Shown: positions 34,382-43,368 of the stretch, piece after piece
Layout of the letters: every line of letters starts with the position of its first letter
Numbering within the stretch: position 1 is the stretch's first letter
Assembly: GCA_947089425.1 (NCBI GenBank)
Contig: CAMUKG010000001.1
Location: 124,001 to 188,000 of the forward strand
DNA from: an uncultured Clostridia bacterium
Lineage (GTDB): Bacteria; Bacillota; Clostridia; Christensenellales; Pumilibacteraceae
Reading direction: 5' to 3'
DNA: 64,000 bases
The notes under the pieces: model-generated
Seen by the model: the letters and a program-made list of their open reading frames with translations, nothing else
Databases searched by the model: none
Told to the model about the DNA's origin: nothing
Translations under genes and position numbers: made by a program

Positions 34382-35098
34382 TTGTCGAACAAAGTTAAAT
34401 TTTTTCGTTACGTCGTTGCGAATTTGGCAATCGCCGTTGTTGTCGTTGGATTACTTGCTTTTACGCTGTCGGGCAAAACGGTGAGCGCCGCAAGCGAACA
34501 GCCGCCCATATATAAAGGCGAGAGCAAAACAAAAGTTTCGCTTATGGTAAACGTGTATTGGGGAACAGAATTCATAGACGAAATGCTCGATATATTCGAA
34601 TCGAATAACGTTACCACAACTTTTTTCGTGGGCGGAATGTGGGTTGCCGAAAACGATGCGTTGCTTAAAAAAATTTATGAAAAAGGGCACGAAATAGGCA
34701 ATCACGGATATTTTCACAAAGACCATAAAAAGCTTAGCGCGGAACGTAACGCCGAAGAAATAGGAGTTACTCACAGGCTTGTGAAAAGCGTGCTCGGAAT
34801 AGACATGAAGTTGTTTGCTCCGCCGTCGGGCTCTTTCGGCAAAACGACTTTAAAACAAGCGGAAGCGCTCGGTTACACAACAATCATGTGGTCGAAAGAC
34901 ACTATCGACTGGCGCGACCATGACGCCGAAAAAATATTCAACCGCGCAACAAAAAATCTCGAAGGCGGCGATTTAATACTTATGCACCCCACTAAAAACA
35001 CGGTAGAGGCTCTCGACCGCATAATCAAGTATGCTTCGGCTCATAATTTGCAGGTGTCTAAGGTAAGCGAAACGCTCAAATCCGACTTATCCGAATAA
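34382..35098 (+). CDS. ylxY: YlxY-like polysaccharide deacetylase (sporulation-associated)
   Basis: 238 residues from TTG 34382 (GAGGTG eight bases upstream; the alternative GTG at 34373 overlaps that site). N-terminal signal anchor (about 6-29), then a CE4 NodB-fold domain: LMVNVYWGTEFIDEML at about 51-66, TTFFVGGMWV, HEIGNHGYFHKDH, APPSGSFG, and LILMHPT near the end. The catalytic Asp-Asp of the usual TFDDG is replaced by N-V-x-W-G, as in YlxY. The gene order pnp-ylxY-M16 peptidase matches B. subtilis (pnp-ylxY-mlpA). Catalysis is therefore doubtful although the metal-binding His residues remain. Confidence 0.8.
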   Translation: MSNKVKFFRYVVANLAIAVVVVGLLAFTLSGKTVSAASEQPPIYKGESKTKVSLMVNVYWGTEFIDEMLDIFESNNVTTTFFVGGMWVAENDALLKKIYEKGHEIGNHGYFHKDHKKLSAERNAEEIGVTHRLVKSVLGIDMKLFAPPSGSFGKTTLKQAEALGYTTIMWSKDTIDWRDHDAEKIFNRATKNLEGGDLILMHPTKNTVEALDRIIKYASAHNLQVSKVSETLKSDLSE

Positions 35099-35138
35099 AC
35101 GCGGCAAACAAATCGAAAAATAGACTTGGAGGAAACAA

Positions 35139-36401
35139 ATGAACGAATTGATTAAATATTCAAACGGGCTTAAATTAGTGGTAAACAACAATCCCGCAGT
35201 GCGCTCGGTGTCGGTTGGCATATGGGTAGGCGCGGGAAGTACGCGCGAAACCGAAGAAAACAACGGTATTTCTCACTTTACGGAACACGTAATGTTCAAA
35301 GGCACCGATAGATACACTTCGTTCGATATAGCCAACGTATTCGAAAGCATGGGCGCCGCAATAAATGCCTTTACGGGAAAGGAAGCCACGTGTTACTATG
35401 TGAAATCCATCGACGAATACGCCGAAAAATGTTTCGAAGCTTTGGCACATATTTTCACGCGTTCTTCTTTTGCCGCCGACGAACTCGACAAAGAGCGCAA
35501 AGTAATAACCGAAGAAATAAACATGGTTGAAGATTCTCCCGAAGATATTTGCTACGATTTGCTTGCTCAAACCATGTACGGCGGTACTTCGCTCGGAAGA
35601 ACTATTCTCGGTCCTGCCGAAAACGTAAAACGCTTCACTCGCCTCGACGTTTTGGCATATATGGACGAACTATATACCGCCGACAATATCGTTATATCGG
35701 TAAGCGGAAATATGGTTCTTTCGGAAGCGGACAGGCTTGTGCGCAAATACTTATTGAGCGAAATCCGCTCAAATAAGTGCGTTGCTAAAAAAGCGGGAAA
35801 AATAGACGTGAAAAGCAATAAATCCGTTCGCATAAAAGATTTCGAACAATCAAACATAGGCATAAGCTATCCGTCGCTTGAATTTATGAATCCGCGCAGT
35901 CCCGTTCAAAACGTTTTCAGCATAATATTCGGAGGGGGAATGAGCTCGCGCTTATTCCAAAAAATACGCGAACAAATGGGGCTCGCTTATTCGGTATATT
36001 CCGCGCCGCTTGCTTATACGAGTAACGGCAATTTTAACGTTATGCTGAATATTACGGCGTCAAACACCGAAAAAACCGTTAGCGCCGTTAAAAAGGAAAT
36101 CGAAAACGCAATAGCGTACGGAGTGAGCGAAGAAGAAGTGAAACGCGCCAAAATACAACTCAAATCGGCTCTTGTTTTTTCGGAAGAGAACATACAAAAT
36201 ATCATGACGGCGCAAGGCAAACTCATGCTTCTAACGGGCGAACTTTACAGCGTGGATAAGCGCATTCAAGAAATTGACGACGTAAAAAAATCGGACTGCG
36301 ACAAATTTATTCGCGAAATACTTTCGCCCGATAAAGTATGCGCGGCTTATGTGGGAAAAGAGCCTAACGCCGATGTTTTGAGCATAATAAAAGGGGAATA
36401 A
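35139..36401 (+). CDS. M16 family zinc peptidase (MlpA/YmxG-like)
   Basis: 420 residues, matching the single-chain bacterial processing-peptidase size. The inverted zinc motif HxxEH is HFTEH at 46-50 with the downstream Glu in KERKVITEEINMVEDSP (about 110-126). The second half has the Arg/Tyr pair region (GGGMSSRLFQKIREQMGLAYSVYS) of active M16 enzymes. No signal peptide, so it is cytosolic. It follows the ylxY-like gene by 40 bases with TGGAGGA before the ATG. Confidence 0.92.
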   Translation: MNELIKYSNGLKLVVNNNPAVRSVSVGIWVGAGSTRETEENNGISHFTEHVMFKGTDRYTSFDIANVFESMGAAINAFTGKEATCYYVKSIDEYAEKCFEALAHIFTRSSFAADELDKERKVITEEINMVEDSPEDICYDLLAQTMYGGTSLGRTILGPAENVKRFTRLDVLAYMDELYTADNIVISVSGNMVLSEADRLVRKYLLSEIRSNKCVAKKAGKIDVKSNKSVRIKDFEQSNIGISYPSLEFMNPRSPVQNVFSIIFGGGMSSRLFQKIREQMGLAYSVYSAPLAYTSNGNFNVMLNITASNTEKTVSAVKKEIENAIAYGVSEEEVKRAKIQLKSALVFSEENIQNIMTAQGKLMLLTGELYSVDKRIQEIDDVKKSDCDKFIREILSPDKVCAAYVGKEPNADVLSIIKGE

Positions 36402-36403
36402 TT

Positions 36404-36769
36404 ATGGATAAACTCGACGAAATATTCAAAATGCAAGCCGCTCTCGACCGCTATATTGCCAAATCACGAAACCTCGAAAATAAATTTTCAAAATCGGAAT
36501 GGTTGCAAAAAAAGTCTTTGGCTCTTATCGATGAAGTTACCGAACTGCTTAACGAAATAAATTACAAGTGGTGGAAAAACAAAAAGCCAATAAACGAAGC
36601 CGCCGTTAAAGAAGAGTTGTGCGACGTACTGCATTTTTTCGTGAGCATGTGTATAGACGCGGGAATGAGCGCCGAAGAGCTACATAAAATTTACATTGAA
36701 AAAAATAGGGAAAATATAGCGCGTCAAGAGGGCAAATCGCAAAAAGAAGGCTACAAACTTGACGTTTAG
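36404..36769 (+). CDS. all-alpha dUTPase-family (dUTPase_2/MazG-like) protein
   Basis: 121 residues, all helical. The motif EVTELLNEINYKWWKNKKPINEAAVKEELCDVLHF (about 44-78) has the E-x3-E and E-x2-D metal-binding pairs of the all-alpha NTP pyrophosphatases, and KWWK is typical of the dUTPase_2 group. It likely hydrolyses dUTP to dUMP, keeping uracil out of DNA. It starts two bases after the M16 gene and is followed by a strong terminator. Confidence 0.85.
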   Translation: MDKLDEIFKMQAALDRYIAKSRNLENKFSKSEWLQKKSLALIDEVTELLNEINYKWWKNKKPINEAAVKEELCDVLHFFVSMCIDAGMSAEELHKIYIEKNRENIARQEGKSQKEGYKLDV

Positions 36770-36802
36770 TTCGCATTTTACAATAATTTACATATTTTTA
36801 TT

Positions 36803-36830
36803 CCGCTCGCATAAAAGCGAGCGGTTTTAA
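36803..36830 (+). terminator. terminator after the dUTPase gene
   Basis: CCGCTCGC (36803-36810) pairs perfectly with GCGAGCGG (36817-36824), six-base loop, then TTTTAA. Confidence 0.85.
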
Positions 36831-36869
36831 GATTCCGCGAAAAAAATTTAATAAAACAGCGTATTTTAA

Positions 36870-36898
36870 TTGAAATAAAGTCCGCATTATGATATAAT
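36870..36898 (+). promoter_or_regulatory. promoter of the ftsK-rimO-pgsA-cinA-recA run
   Basis: -35 TTGAAA (36870-36875), 17-bp spacer, -10 TATAAT (36893-36898). Confidence 0.7.
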
Positions 36899-36946
36899 TA
36901 AAAGCGTTCAAAGTTTAAAAAAAGTTTAAAAACGGAGTTAAGAAAA

Positions 36947-39900
36947 TTGCCGTCTAAAAAATACAACAACGGAAGACGCAGGGAAAAAGCCGAAGGCGAA
37001 AGCGATATTTTAGGGATAGTTCTTGTAATTCTCTCTGCTTTTATTTTGCTTTGCATTATCGTGCGTCCTATTTTGGGCATTATAAGCAAATTGATTTACG
37101 GCGTTACAACGGGTATTTTCGGTATATTCAGTTATCCGCTGTTTTTTAGCACTTTAATTCTCGGAATAGCGCTCATTCAGGGTCGCAAAGCAACGCTTGC
37201 CACTCGCTATAAGCTCGGCATAATATTTATGGCGTTGAGCCTTATGATTATATTGCAACTTGCAACAACTCACTCGATGCTCAAAGAAACGTTTTCTTCT
37301 TATGTGTCGAACGTTTATTCCGCAAAAATGACTGCGGGCGGTGTGTTGTTCGGAGTTGTTGCATACGCTATTCAGCGCGTCATAACTCCCGTAGTTTCAT
37401 ATATCGTTTTTTCGTTGCTATTTGTAGCGGCGCTTACTTTTTTTGTTTTATTACCGCTTTACAATAGGCGCAAAAACGAAAAAAGAGCGCAAAACGCACC
37501 CGAGCAAGCGAGCAATTCTTTTGTGAAAGGACAAGCTTCTCCAATGCCCACTCGCCCCATAACCGACAATACTCTGTATGTTGCGCAAATAGTACCCACA
37601 CCGCAAAACAGTCTTATAGCTCAACAAATTCCTCTCGGAGAAAACTACGAAATTGCGCAACAGCAGGCGCAAGCTCCCGCAATAAATTCGACTACTCAAA
37701 AAAACACGGTGACTCAATTCGAGCCGTATTCCAAAGCGCCCAAGCCTACCGAAAGGTCAAAAGCTTATGAAACGCTTTTCGGAAATCGTCAACAATATAC
37801 TCCGCCGCCCCAAACGAAGCCAATAGACTTCGGAGAAGCGGAAAAAGAATATCTTTCGAAATTCGTTTTGCCTCCGCTCACGGCAGAACCCACAGTTAAA
37901 GACAATACGGCGGAAAAGCAACAGCAAACGCCAATAGCGGAACAGCCCGCAAAACCGCAAAAGAGAGTTCACGCACCCGAAAAGCCTATTTTGCCCGAAG
38001 TCCCTATGGTGCCGCCCAAAGATTTCAGCGAACAAATAGTGGGAGGGGCGGGAATAATAAACGGCGAAATTTTGTCGCGTCAACTTGAAGAAAGCAACGC
38101 GCCCATAAAGTCGGAAAAAACCGATTCGGAACTCCCCCAAACGGGTTCTTTCTCAACAAAAAAATTAGAACCCACTGCGGTTAAACTTAAAGAGCAAGCT
38201 GAAGAAGAGTATGAAGAACAACCTGCAATCGTAAACGGCGACTATTTCGGCTCTCCCGCAAAACAGTCGAACGCAAACGTTAAATCCTATTCGGCAACAA
38301 GCGTAAAAGAAAAAACTCAACCAAGCGGTCAGCCTTTCACTCCTTTGTTCGAACCGCCCAAACTCGGTTTTGACGATTTTTCAGAGCCCGAGAAACAGGA
38401 AGACGAAAACGATTATTTGCAACCTATCATAACGGCTTCGGAATACGAAAAACAACACACGCCCGAATCGCGTTTTCAGCAGCTTCTTAACGAAGAACGA
38501 GAACGTGCGGCGGCTACCGCAAATAAAAGCGAGAAACGCGAACAATCGGATTTATTTGTCGAACCCGAAACAGACAATTATCAAGCGACCGCGCAGAACG
38601 ACTTTGTAACCGAACCATTCGTAGAACTTCCGAGCGAAGAAGACGACAGTCTCATCGCCGAAGATTTGCCCATTGAGCCGCAAGAGCCCGAAACGTCGTC
38701 GGCTTTCAAAATTGTTGACGAGCCTATCGACCTTTCGGAGCAATCACATTTCGAAGGCACTGACAACACGGGATATTACGAACCCGTTTCGTTTGCAAAA
38801 AAGCCTCAAACCGTGCCCGAACAACCCGTAATACGTTCCACAAACCAACTTAAAATAGACGACTATGTTGCGGTGGCGCCTCAGCCTCCCGCTAAACCCA
38901 AAAAGAAAAAACACGCTAAATACAACCCGCCGGATATCGATATGCTCGTGTCGTCGGATGCTTCCATTCCCGAGAATTTCAACGTGGCTTGCGAAGAAAA
39001 AGCTCGTATTTTGGAAGAGACTTTGCAAGAGTTAAAGTTGCCGGTGAAAGTTACGGGAATTACGAGAGGTCCCGCCGTGACCCGTTTCGAACTCGAAATG
39101 CCTCCCGGCATATCGATTAAGAGAATAGAGCAGTTTTCAACCGATATAGAGTATAACCTTGCGAGCAACGGTAAAATTCGTATCGAGGCACCCATTCCGG
39201 GAAAACGCGCGGTGGGAATAGAAGTTCCCAACGAAGAAATAGACATTGTACGCTTGCACGAGATTATTTCGGCAAAAGAATTTCATAATTCTTCGTCACC
39301 GCTCACTCTCGCTCTCGGAAAAGATATTGCGGGCAGTATAATTGTTTGTAACCTCGAAAAAATGCCGCACCTTTTAATAGCGGGAGCAACGGGAAGCGGA
39401 AAATCGGCATGCCTAAATTCTATTATAATAAGCATACTCTATAAAGCGTCGCCCGAAGATGTGCGCTTGATTCTTATTGACCCCAAACGCGTGGAATTCA
39501 ACATGTATCAAGGAATTCCTCATTTGCTCGGCTCGGATATTATAAACGATGCGCAACAGGCAATAAACGTTCTCACTTGGGCGAAAGAAGAAATGGACCG
39601 CCGATATATTTTGTTCGGAAATCACCGAGTGCGCAATCTGTCCGAATTTAATAAATCGGAAGTTGTAAAATCGGGCGAAGAGCAAAAACTTCCTTTTATA
39701 GTTTTGATTGTGGACGAGCTCGCCGAACTGATGCTCGACAACAACAAAAAGATACTCGAAAGTAAAATCATGAGTATAGCCCAAAAAGCGCGAGCCGCAG
39801 GTATTCACCTTATTCTCGCAACGCAACGCCCGTCGGTAGACGTGCTCACCGGCACGATTAAAGCGAATTTGCCGAGTAGAATAGCGTTCACCGTTAAGAG

Positions 39901-40384
39901 CAACATGGACTCGCGCACAATTCTCGACGAGGGCGGCGCCGAAACGCTTTTGGGTCGCGGCGACATGCTTTATTCGCCGGTAGGAATGGACGAGCCTAAG
40001 CGCGTACAAGGCGCGTTTGTTACCGACGACGAAGTTATGGCTATATCCGAATATGTGCGCGTAAATAACGAAGCGGATTTCGACGAAGAATTTACAGCGG
40101 CAATAGAAGTGAAGCCCGTAGAGCCGGACTCCGACGGAGAAGACGACGAAGACAGCAAAGAATTCGACAGCCTTATGCCCGAAGTCCTCAAATGCGTAAT
40201 AGAATCGGGTTCGGCAAGCACAAGCATGATTCAACGCCGTTTCAGCGTGGGTTACGCTCGCGCGAGTCGAATTATAGACCAAATGGAACAACACAAATTT
40301 ATAGGTCCGCTCGAAGGAAGTAAACCTCGCGCCGTTTATATTTCGCGCGAACAGTATAAAGAACTATTCGGAATCGAAATATGA
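36947..40384 (+). CDS. ftsK: DNA translocase FtsK/SpoIIIE
   Basis: 1145 residues from TTG 36947 with CGGAG upstream. Four membrane helices lie in about 23-170, then a very long Pro/Glu/Gln-rich linker (about 175-640), then the motor: Walker A GATGSGKSACLN near 813, Walker B VLIVDELAELM near 917, RQPSVDVLTG-type region, and a winged-helix gamma domain (about 1075-1140) for KOPS/SRS-like recognition. It pumps chromosomal DNA at the division or sporulation septum; whether it serves as FtsK or SpoIIIE cannot be told from sequence. The linker is much longer than in B. subtilis SpoIIIE (787 residues). It overlaps rimO by four bases. Confidence 0.94.
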   Translation: MPSKKYNNGRRREKAEGESDILGIVLVILSAFILLCIIVRPILGIISKLIYGVTTGIFGIFSYPLFFSTLILGIALIQGRKATLATRYKLGIIFMALSLMIILQLATTHSMLKETFSSYVSNVYSAKMTAGGVLFGVVAYAIQRVITPVVSYIVFSLLFVAALTFFVLLPLYNRRKNEKRAQNAPEQASNSFVKGQASPMPTRPITDNTLYVAQIVPTPQNSLIAQQIPLGENYEIAQQQAQAPAINSTTQKNTVTQFEPYSKAPKPTERSKAYETLFGNRQQYTPPPQTKPIDFGEAEKEYLSKFVLPPLTAEPTVKDNTAEKQQQTPIAEQPAKPQKRVHAPEKPILPEVPMVPPKDFSEQIVGGAGIINGEILSRQLEESNAPIKSEKTDSELPQTGSFSTKKLEPTAVKLKEQAEEEYEEQPAIVNGDYFGSPAKQSNANVKSYSATSVKEKTQPSGQPFTPLFEPPKLGFDDFSEPEKQEDENDYLQPIITASEYEKQHTPESRFQQLLNEERERAAATANKSEKREQSDLFVEPETDNYQATAQNDFVTEPFVELPSEEDDSLIAEDLPIEPQEPETSSAFKIVDEPIDLSEQSHFEGTDNTGYYEPVSFAKKPQTVPEQPVIRSTNQLKIDDYVAVAPQPPAKPKKKKHAKYNPPDIDMLVSSDASIPENFNVACEEKARILEETLQELKLPVKVTGITRGPAVTRFELEMPPGISIKRIEQFSTDIEYNLASNGKIRIEAPIPGKRAVGIEVPNEEIDIVRLHEIISAKEFHNSSSPLTLALGKDIAGSIIVCNLEKMPHLLIAGATGSGKSACLNSIIISILYKASPEDVRLILIDPKRVEFNMYQGIPHLLGSDIINDAQQAINVLTWAKEEMDRRYILFGNHRVRNLSEFNKSEVVKSGEEQKLPFIVLIVDELAELMLDNNKKILESKIMSIAQKARAAGIHLILATQRPSVDVLTGTIKANLPSRIAFTVKSNMDSRTILDEGGAETLLGRGDMLYSPVGMDEPKRVQGAFVTDDEVMAISEYVRVNNEADFDEEFTAAIEVKPVEPDSDGEDDEDSKEFDSLMPEVLKCVIESGSASTSMIQRRFSVGYARASRIIDQMEQHKFIGPLEGSKPRAVYISREQYKELFGIEI

Positions 40385-41682
40385 AAAAAAGCGTAGGCGT
40401 AATTACATTAGGATGCGACAAAAACAGAGTCGACACCGAAAATATGCTATACCGCTTACGTCTGGGCGGATACGATATCACAAACGACGAGCGGAGCGCG
40501 CAAATTATTATAATAAACACATGCGCGTTTATAGAAGCGGCTCGAAAAGAAGCAATCGACGTAATTTTAACGGCGGCACAGTGCAAATCGGAAATGTGCG
40601 AAAAGCTTATAGTCACGGGTTGTCTTCCGCAAAAACATATGGCAGAGCTTAAAGAAGGTTTGCCCGAAGTTGATTGTTTTCTCGGTACAAACGATTACGA
40701 GAGTATATGCGAAATAATCGGCTCGCTATACAACGAAAAAAACATAACCGATAAAAAACCTAATGATAATTTTACTCGAATTTTAACCACGCCGCCGCAT
40801 TACGCCTATCTTAAAATCGCCGACGGTTGCGACAATCATTGCACGTTTTGCACAATTCCGTCGATACGCGGAAAATATCGTTCGCGCACAATAGACTCTC
40901 TTGTAGCCGAAGCCGAAGAGATAGCGGAGCAAGGTGTGAAAGAGCTGATTTTGGTTGCGCAAGACGTTACAAGGTTCGGCTCCGACATATACGGCGAACC
41001 GAAACTAATAGAGCTTATACGCCGTTTGAGCGCCTTAAATTTGCATACGTTACGTCTTATGTATTGCTATCCCGAATTAGTTACCGACGAACTAATTGAA
41101 GAGATTGCCTCAAATCCCAAAGTCGCTAAATACATAGACGTTCCCGTTCAACATATAGACGACAAAATTTTAAAGCTTATGAACCGCCGAAATAGCGGCA
41201 ACGACATAAAGACGCTTTTTAAAAAACTACGCGAGAACGGAATAACCGTCCGCACTACCGTGATGGTCGGATTCCCGCAAGAAACAGAAGAATGCTTCGA
41301 AAATCTGAAAGCTTTCATAGCGGAGTACAAGCCCGAGCATGTCGGCGTTTTCGCTTACAGTAAAGAAGACGGAACTCCGTCGGCAAAACTTAAAGGGCAT
41401 TTATCCAAACGCGTAAAAGCCGAAAGGGTGGAAGCAATAGGCGAGTTGCACCTCAAAAACCGCATGGAGCACAACAAATCGATACTCGGCAAAACTCTCG
41501 AAGTACTTTACGAAGATATAGACTACGACAGAAATATGTTTGCGGGACGTACCGAATACGACGCTCCCGACATTGACACCAAAGTGTTCTTTACCGCCGA
41601 TTTTGTGGAAGCGGGCGAATACTATAAAGTTAAAATCACAGGCTACGACGGTTACGACCTGTTAGGAGAAAAAACCGAATGA
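40381..41682 (+). CDS. rimO: ribosomal protein S12 methylthiotransferase RimO
   Basis: 433 residues. N-terminal UPF0004 domain with LGCDKNRVDTENML (about 9-22) and cluster Cys residues; radical SAM motif Cys150-x3-Cys154-x2-Cys157 in DGCDNHCTFCTIP, followed by RGKYRSR; C-terminal TRAM domain (about 370-433). D-N-R-V-D at the front and D-G-C-D-N-H-C distinguish RimO from MiaB. It methylthiolates Asp88 of S12. Coupled by ATGA overlaps with ftsK before it and pgsA after it. Confidence 0.93.
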   Translation: MKKSVGVITLGCDKNRVDTENMLYRLRLGGYDITNDERSAQIIIINTCAFIEAARKEAIDVILTAAQCKSEMCEKLIVTGCLPQKHMAELKEGLPEVDCFLGTNDYESICEIIGSLYNEKNITDKKPNDNFTRILTTPPHYAYLKIADGCDNHCTFCTIPSIRGKYRSRTIDSLVAEAEEIAEQGVKELILVAQDVTRFGSDIYGEPKLIELIRRLSALNLHTLRLMYCYPELVTDELIEEIASNPKVAKYIDVPVQHIDDKILKLMNRRNSGNDIKTLFKKLRENGITVRTTVMVGFPQETEECFENLKAFIAEYKPEHVGVFAYSKEDGTPSAKLKGHLSKRVKAERVEAIGELHLKNRMEHNKSILGKTLEVLYEDIDYDRNMFAGRTEYDAPDIDTKVFFTADFVEAGEYYKVKITGYDGYDLLGEKTE

Positions 41683-42266
41683 ATTTACCCACTAAACTAA
41701 CGTTTTTGCGAATGCTCTTGATTCCGGTGTTTGTCACGCTGTTTTTCGTTGAGTTTCCTTTCCATTGCACGGCGGCAACGGGAGTATTCGTGATTGCGAG
41801 TTTTACCGATTTTTTAGACGGCTATCTTGCGAGAAAATATAATCAAGTTACAAATCTCGGAAAGTTTCTCGACCCGATCGCCGACAAGATGCTTGTGGCA
41901 TGTGCTTTGTTTGCAATAGTCTTTCAAGTCCCTGAATTTAAAATTTGGATTGCCGTTTGCTCAATGATAATTTTGTGCAGAGAGCTTATGATTAGCGGGT
42001 TTCGCATAGTGGCAAGTTCGAAAAACGTTGTGCTTGCCGCCGACAAACTCGGCAAAATCAAAACCGTGCTTCAAATGTGCGCGCTTATTTTCTTGCTTCC
42101 CATAACCGATTTTATTGCGGCGGCAGAAAACGCAAGCTCTGCATGGCAAACCGTTGCGAAAGTAATATCTTACACCGGCTTTGCGTTGTTGGTTCTTTCC
42201 ACTGTTATGGCAATTATATCGGGAATAAATTATATCGTTAAAAATAAACAGGTACTTAAAGATTAA
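41679..42266 (+). CDS. pgsA: CDP-diacylglycerol-glycerol-3-phosphate 3-phosphatidyltransferase
   Basis: 195 residues with five to six helices and the complete CDP-alcohol phosphatidyltransferase motif D-G-x2-A-R-x8-G-x3-D-x3-D (DGYLARKYNQVTNLGKFLDPIAD, about 46-69). It makes phosphatidylglycerol phosphate, the first step to PG and cardiolipin. The gene order rimO-pgsA-cinA-recA is standard in Firmicutes. Confidence 0.95.
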   Translation: MNLPTKLTFLRMLLIPVFVTLFFVEFPFHCTAATGVFVIASFTDFLDGYLARKYNQVTNLGKFLDPIADKMLVACALFAIVFQVPEFKIWIAVCSMIILCRELMISGFRIVASSKNVVLAADKLGKIKTVLQMCALIFLLPITDFIAAAENASSAWQTVAKVISYTGFALLVLSTVMAIISGINYIVKNKQVLKD

Positions 42267-43343
42267 ATGGATGTAGGCATATTACAAATAGGCTACGGCG
42301 AATGTATATCCGACGGAAATGCGCCCGACGTTAAGCGCATTTCCCGAAAGCTTTGCAAGCACGGTTATTTTGTGCGACTGAACGTTTTTTTGGCGGACGG
42401 CGAAAACATATCCGACGCTTTCGGGTTTTTATCCGCAAATTGCGACGCGATTTTAATTTGCGGAAACACTGAAAAGTTTTATAAAACAGCCGCCGAAAAA
42501 TACGAATCGGTTAATGCGCTCGACGTTTTCATTATCGGCGACACTTCTTGCGCCGTTTCAAAAGAATGCGACGAAACGTTTATATCCGATAAGATTATTC
42601 CTATGCTTAACAGCAAGTGCAAAACGTTTTACGCTTCTAACACGTTTAAAACGTTTGGGAAAACCGAAGAGCAGTTGCGTTTTATGTTAAAGGACTACAT
42701 TAAAAACCGCAATAAAATTGTTTTTAAATTCGAAACCGAAGCGGACGGTTGCACAGTGTGCGTTCGTTATTCCAACAAAACGCAAAAAAGCACCGTGCAA
42801 GAACTTTTAAGCGGCGTGACCGAAACTTTGAAAGATTGCACGTTTTCCTACAACGATGAAAATCTTTCCGACAAAGTGGCGCATATGCTTATTGAAAGCG
42901 GCAAAACTCTCGGGCTCGCGGAATCGTTCACAGGCGGCAATATAGCGGCGTCGCTCATTAGAACGCCGGATATCAGCAAATCTCTTAAAGAGGGAATCGT
43001 GTGCTATTCTAACGAGGTTAAAGAAAAACGACTTAAAGTGTCGCAAAAAACGCTTGCGCATTGCGGCGCGGTGAGCGACGAAACAGCTTATCAAATGGCG
43101 GCTAACCTTTTAATAGACGGCAATTACGATTACGTTGTAGCCACAACGGGAAACGCGGGTCCCACGTCCGAAAAGCCAAACGAAGTCGGCTTATGTTACA
43201 TAGCGGTAGGCGACCGCCATAATATAGACATTTATTGCCGCACGTTCGAGGGCGACAGACATCAAGTGATACAACAGGGAACGAATTGCGCGCTATTCGA
43301 ATTATATAAGTTATTAAAACACACAAACCCGCAAAACGATTAA
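42267..43343 (+). CDS. cinA: CinA-family protein with degenerate N-terminal domain
   Basis: 358 residues, shorter than the usual 410-420. The C-terminal PncC/CinA domain (about 205-355) is intact: LAESFTGGNIAASLIRTPDIS, VCYSNEVKEKRLKVS, GAVSDETAYQMAA, ATTGNAGPTSEKPNEVGLCYIA, which is the nicotinamide-mononucleotide deamidase type. The N-terminal half has the length of the molybdopterin-binding-like domain but lacks its GGxGPTxDD motif and is highly divergent (ILICGNTEKFYKTAAEKY stands in its place). It starts directly after the pgsA stop and ends 25 bases before recA. Confidence 0.85.
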   Translation: MDVGILQIGYGECISDGNAPDVKRISRKLCKHGYFVRLNVFLADGENISDAFGFLSANCDAILICGNTEKFYKTAAEKYESVNALDVFIIGDTSCAVSKECDETFISDKIIPMLNSKCKTFYASNTFKTFGKTEEQLRFMLKDYIKNRNKIVFKFETEADGCTVCVRYSNKTQKSTVQELLSGVTETLKDCTFSYNDENLSDKVAHMLIESGKTLGLAESFTGGNIAASLIRTPDISKSLKEGIVCYSNEVKEKRLKVSQKTLAHCGAVSDETAYQMAANLLIDGNYDYVVATTGNAGPTSEKPNEVGLCYIAVGDRHNIDIYCRTFEGDRHQVIQQGTNCALFELYKLLKHTNPQND

Positions 43344-43368
43344 AAGATAAACAATAAGGAGAACATAA

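Noticed and set aside
39413..40294. Minus-strand frame of 293 codons
   Set aside because: Opposite the FtsK motor domain whose Walker motifs are intact; composition is that of an antisense shadow.
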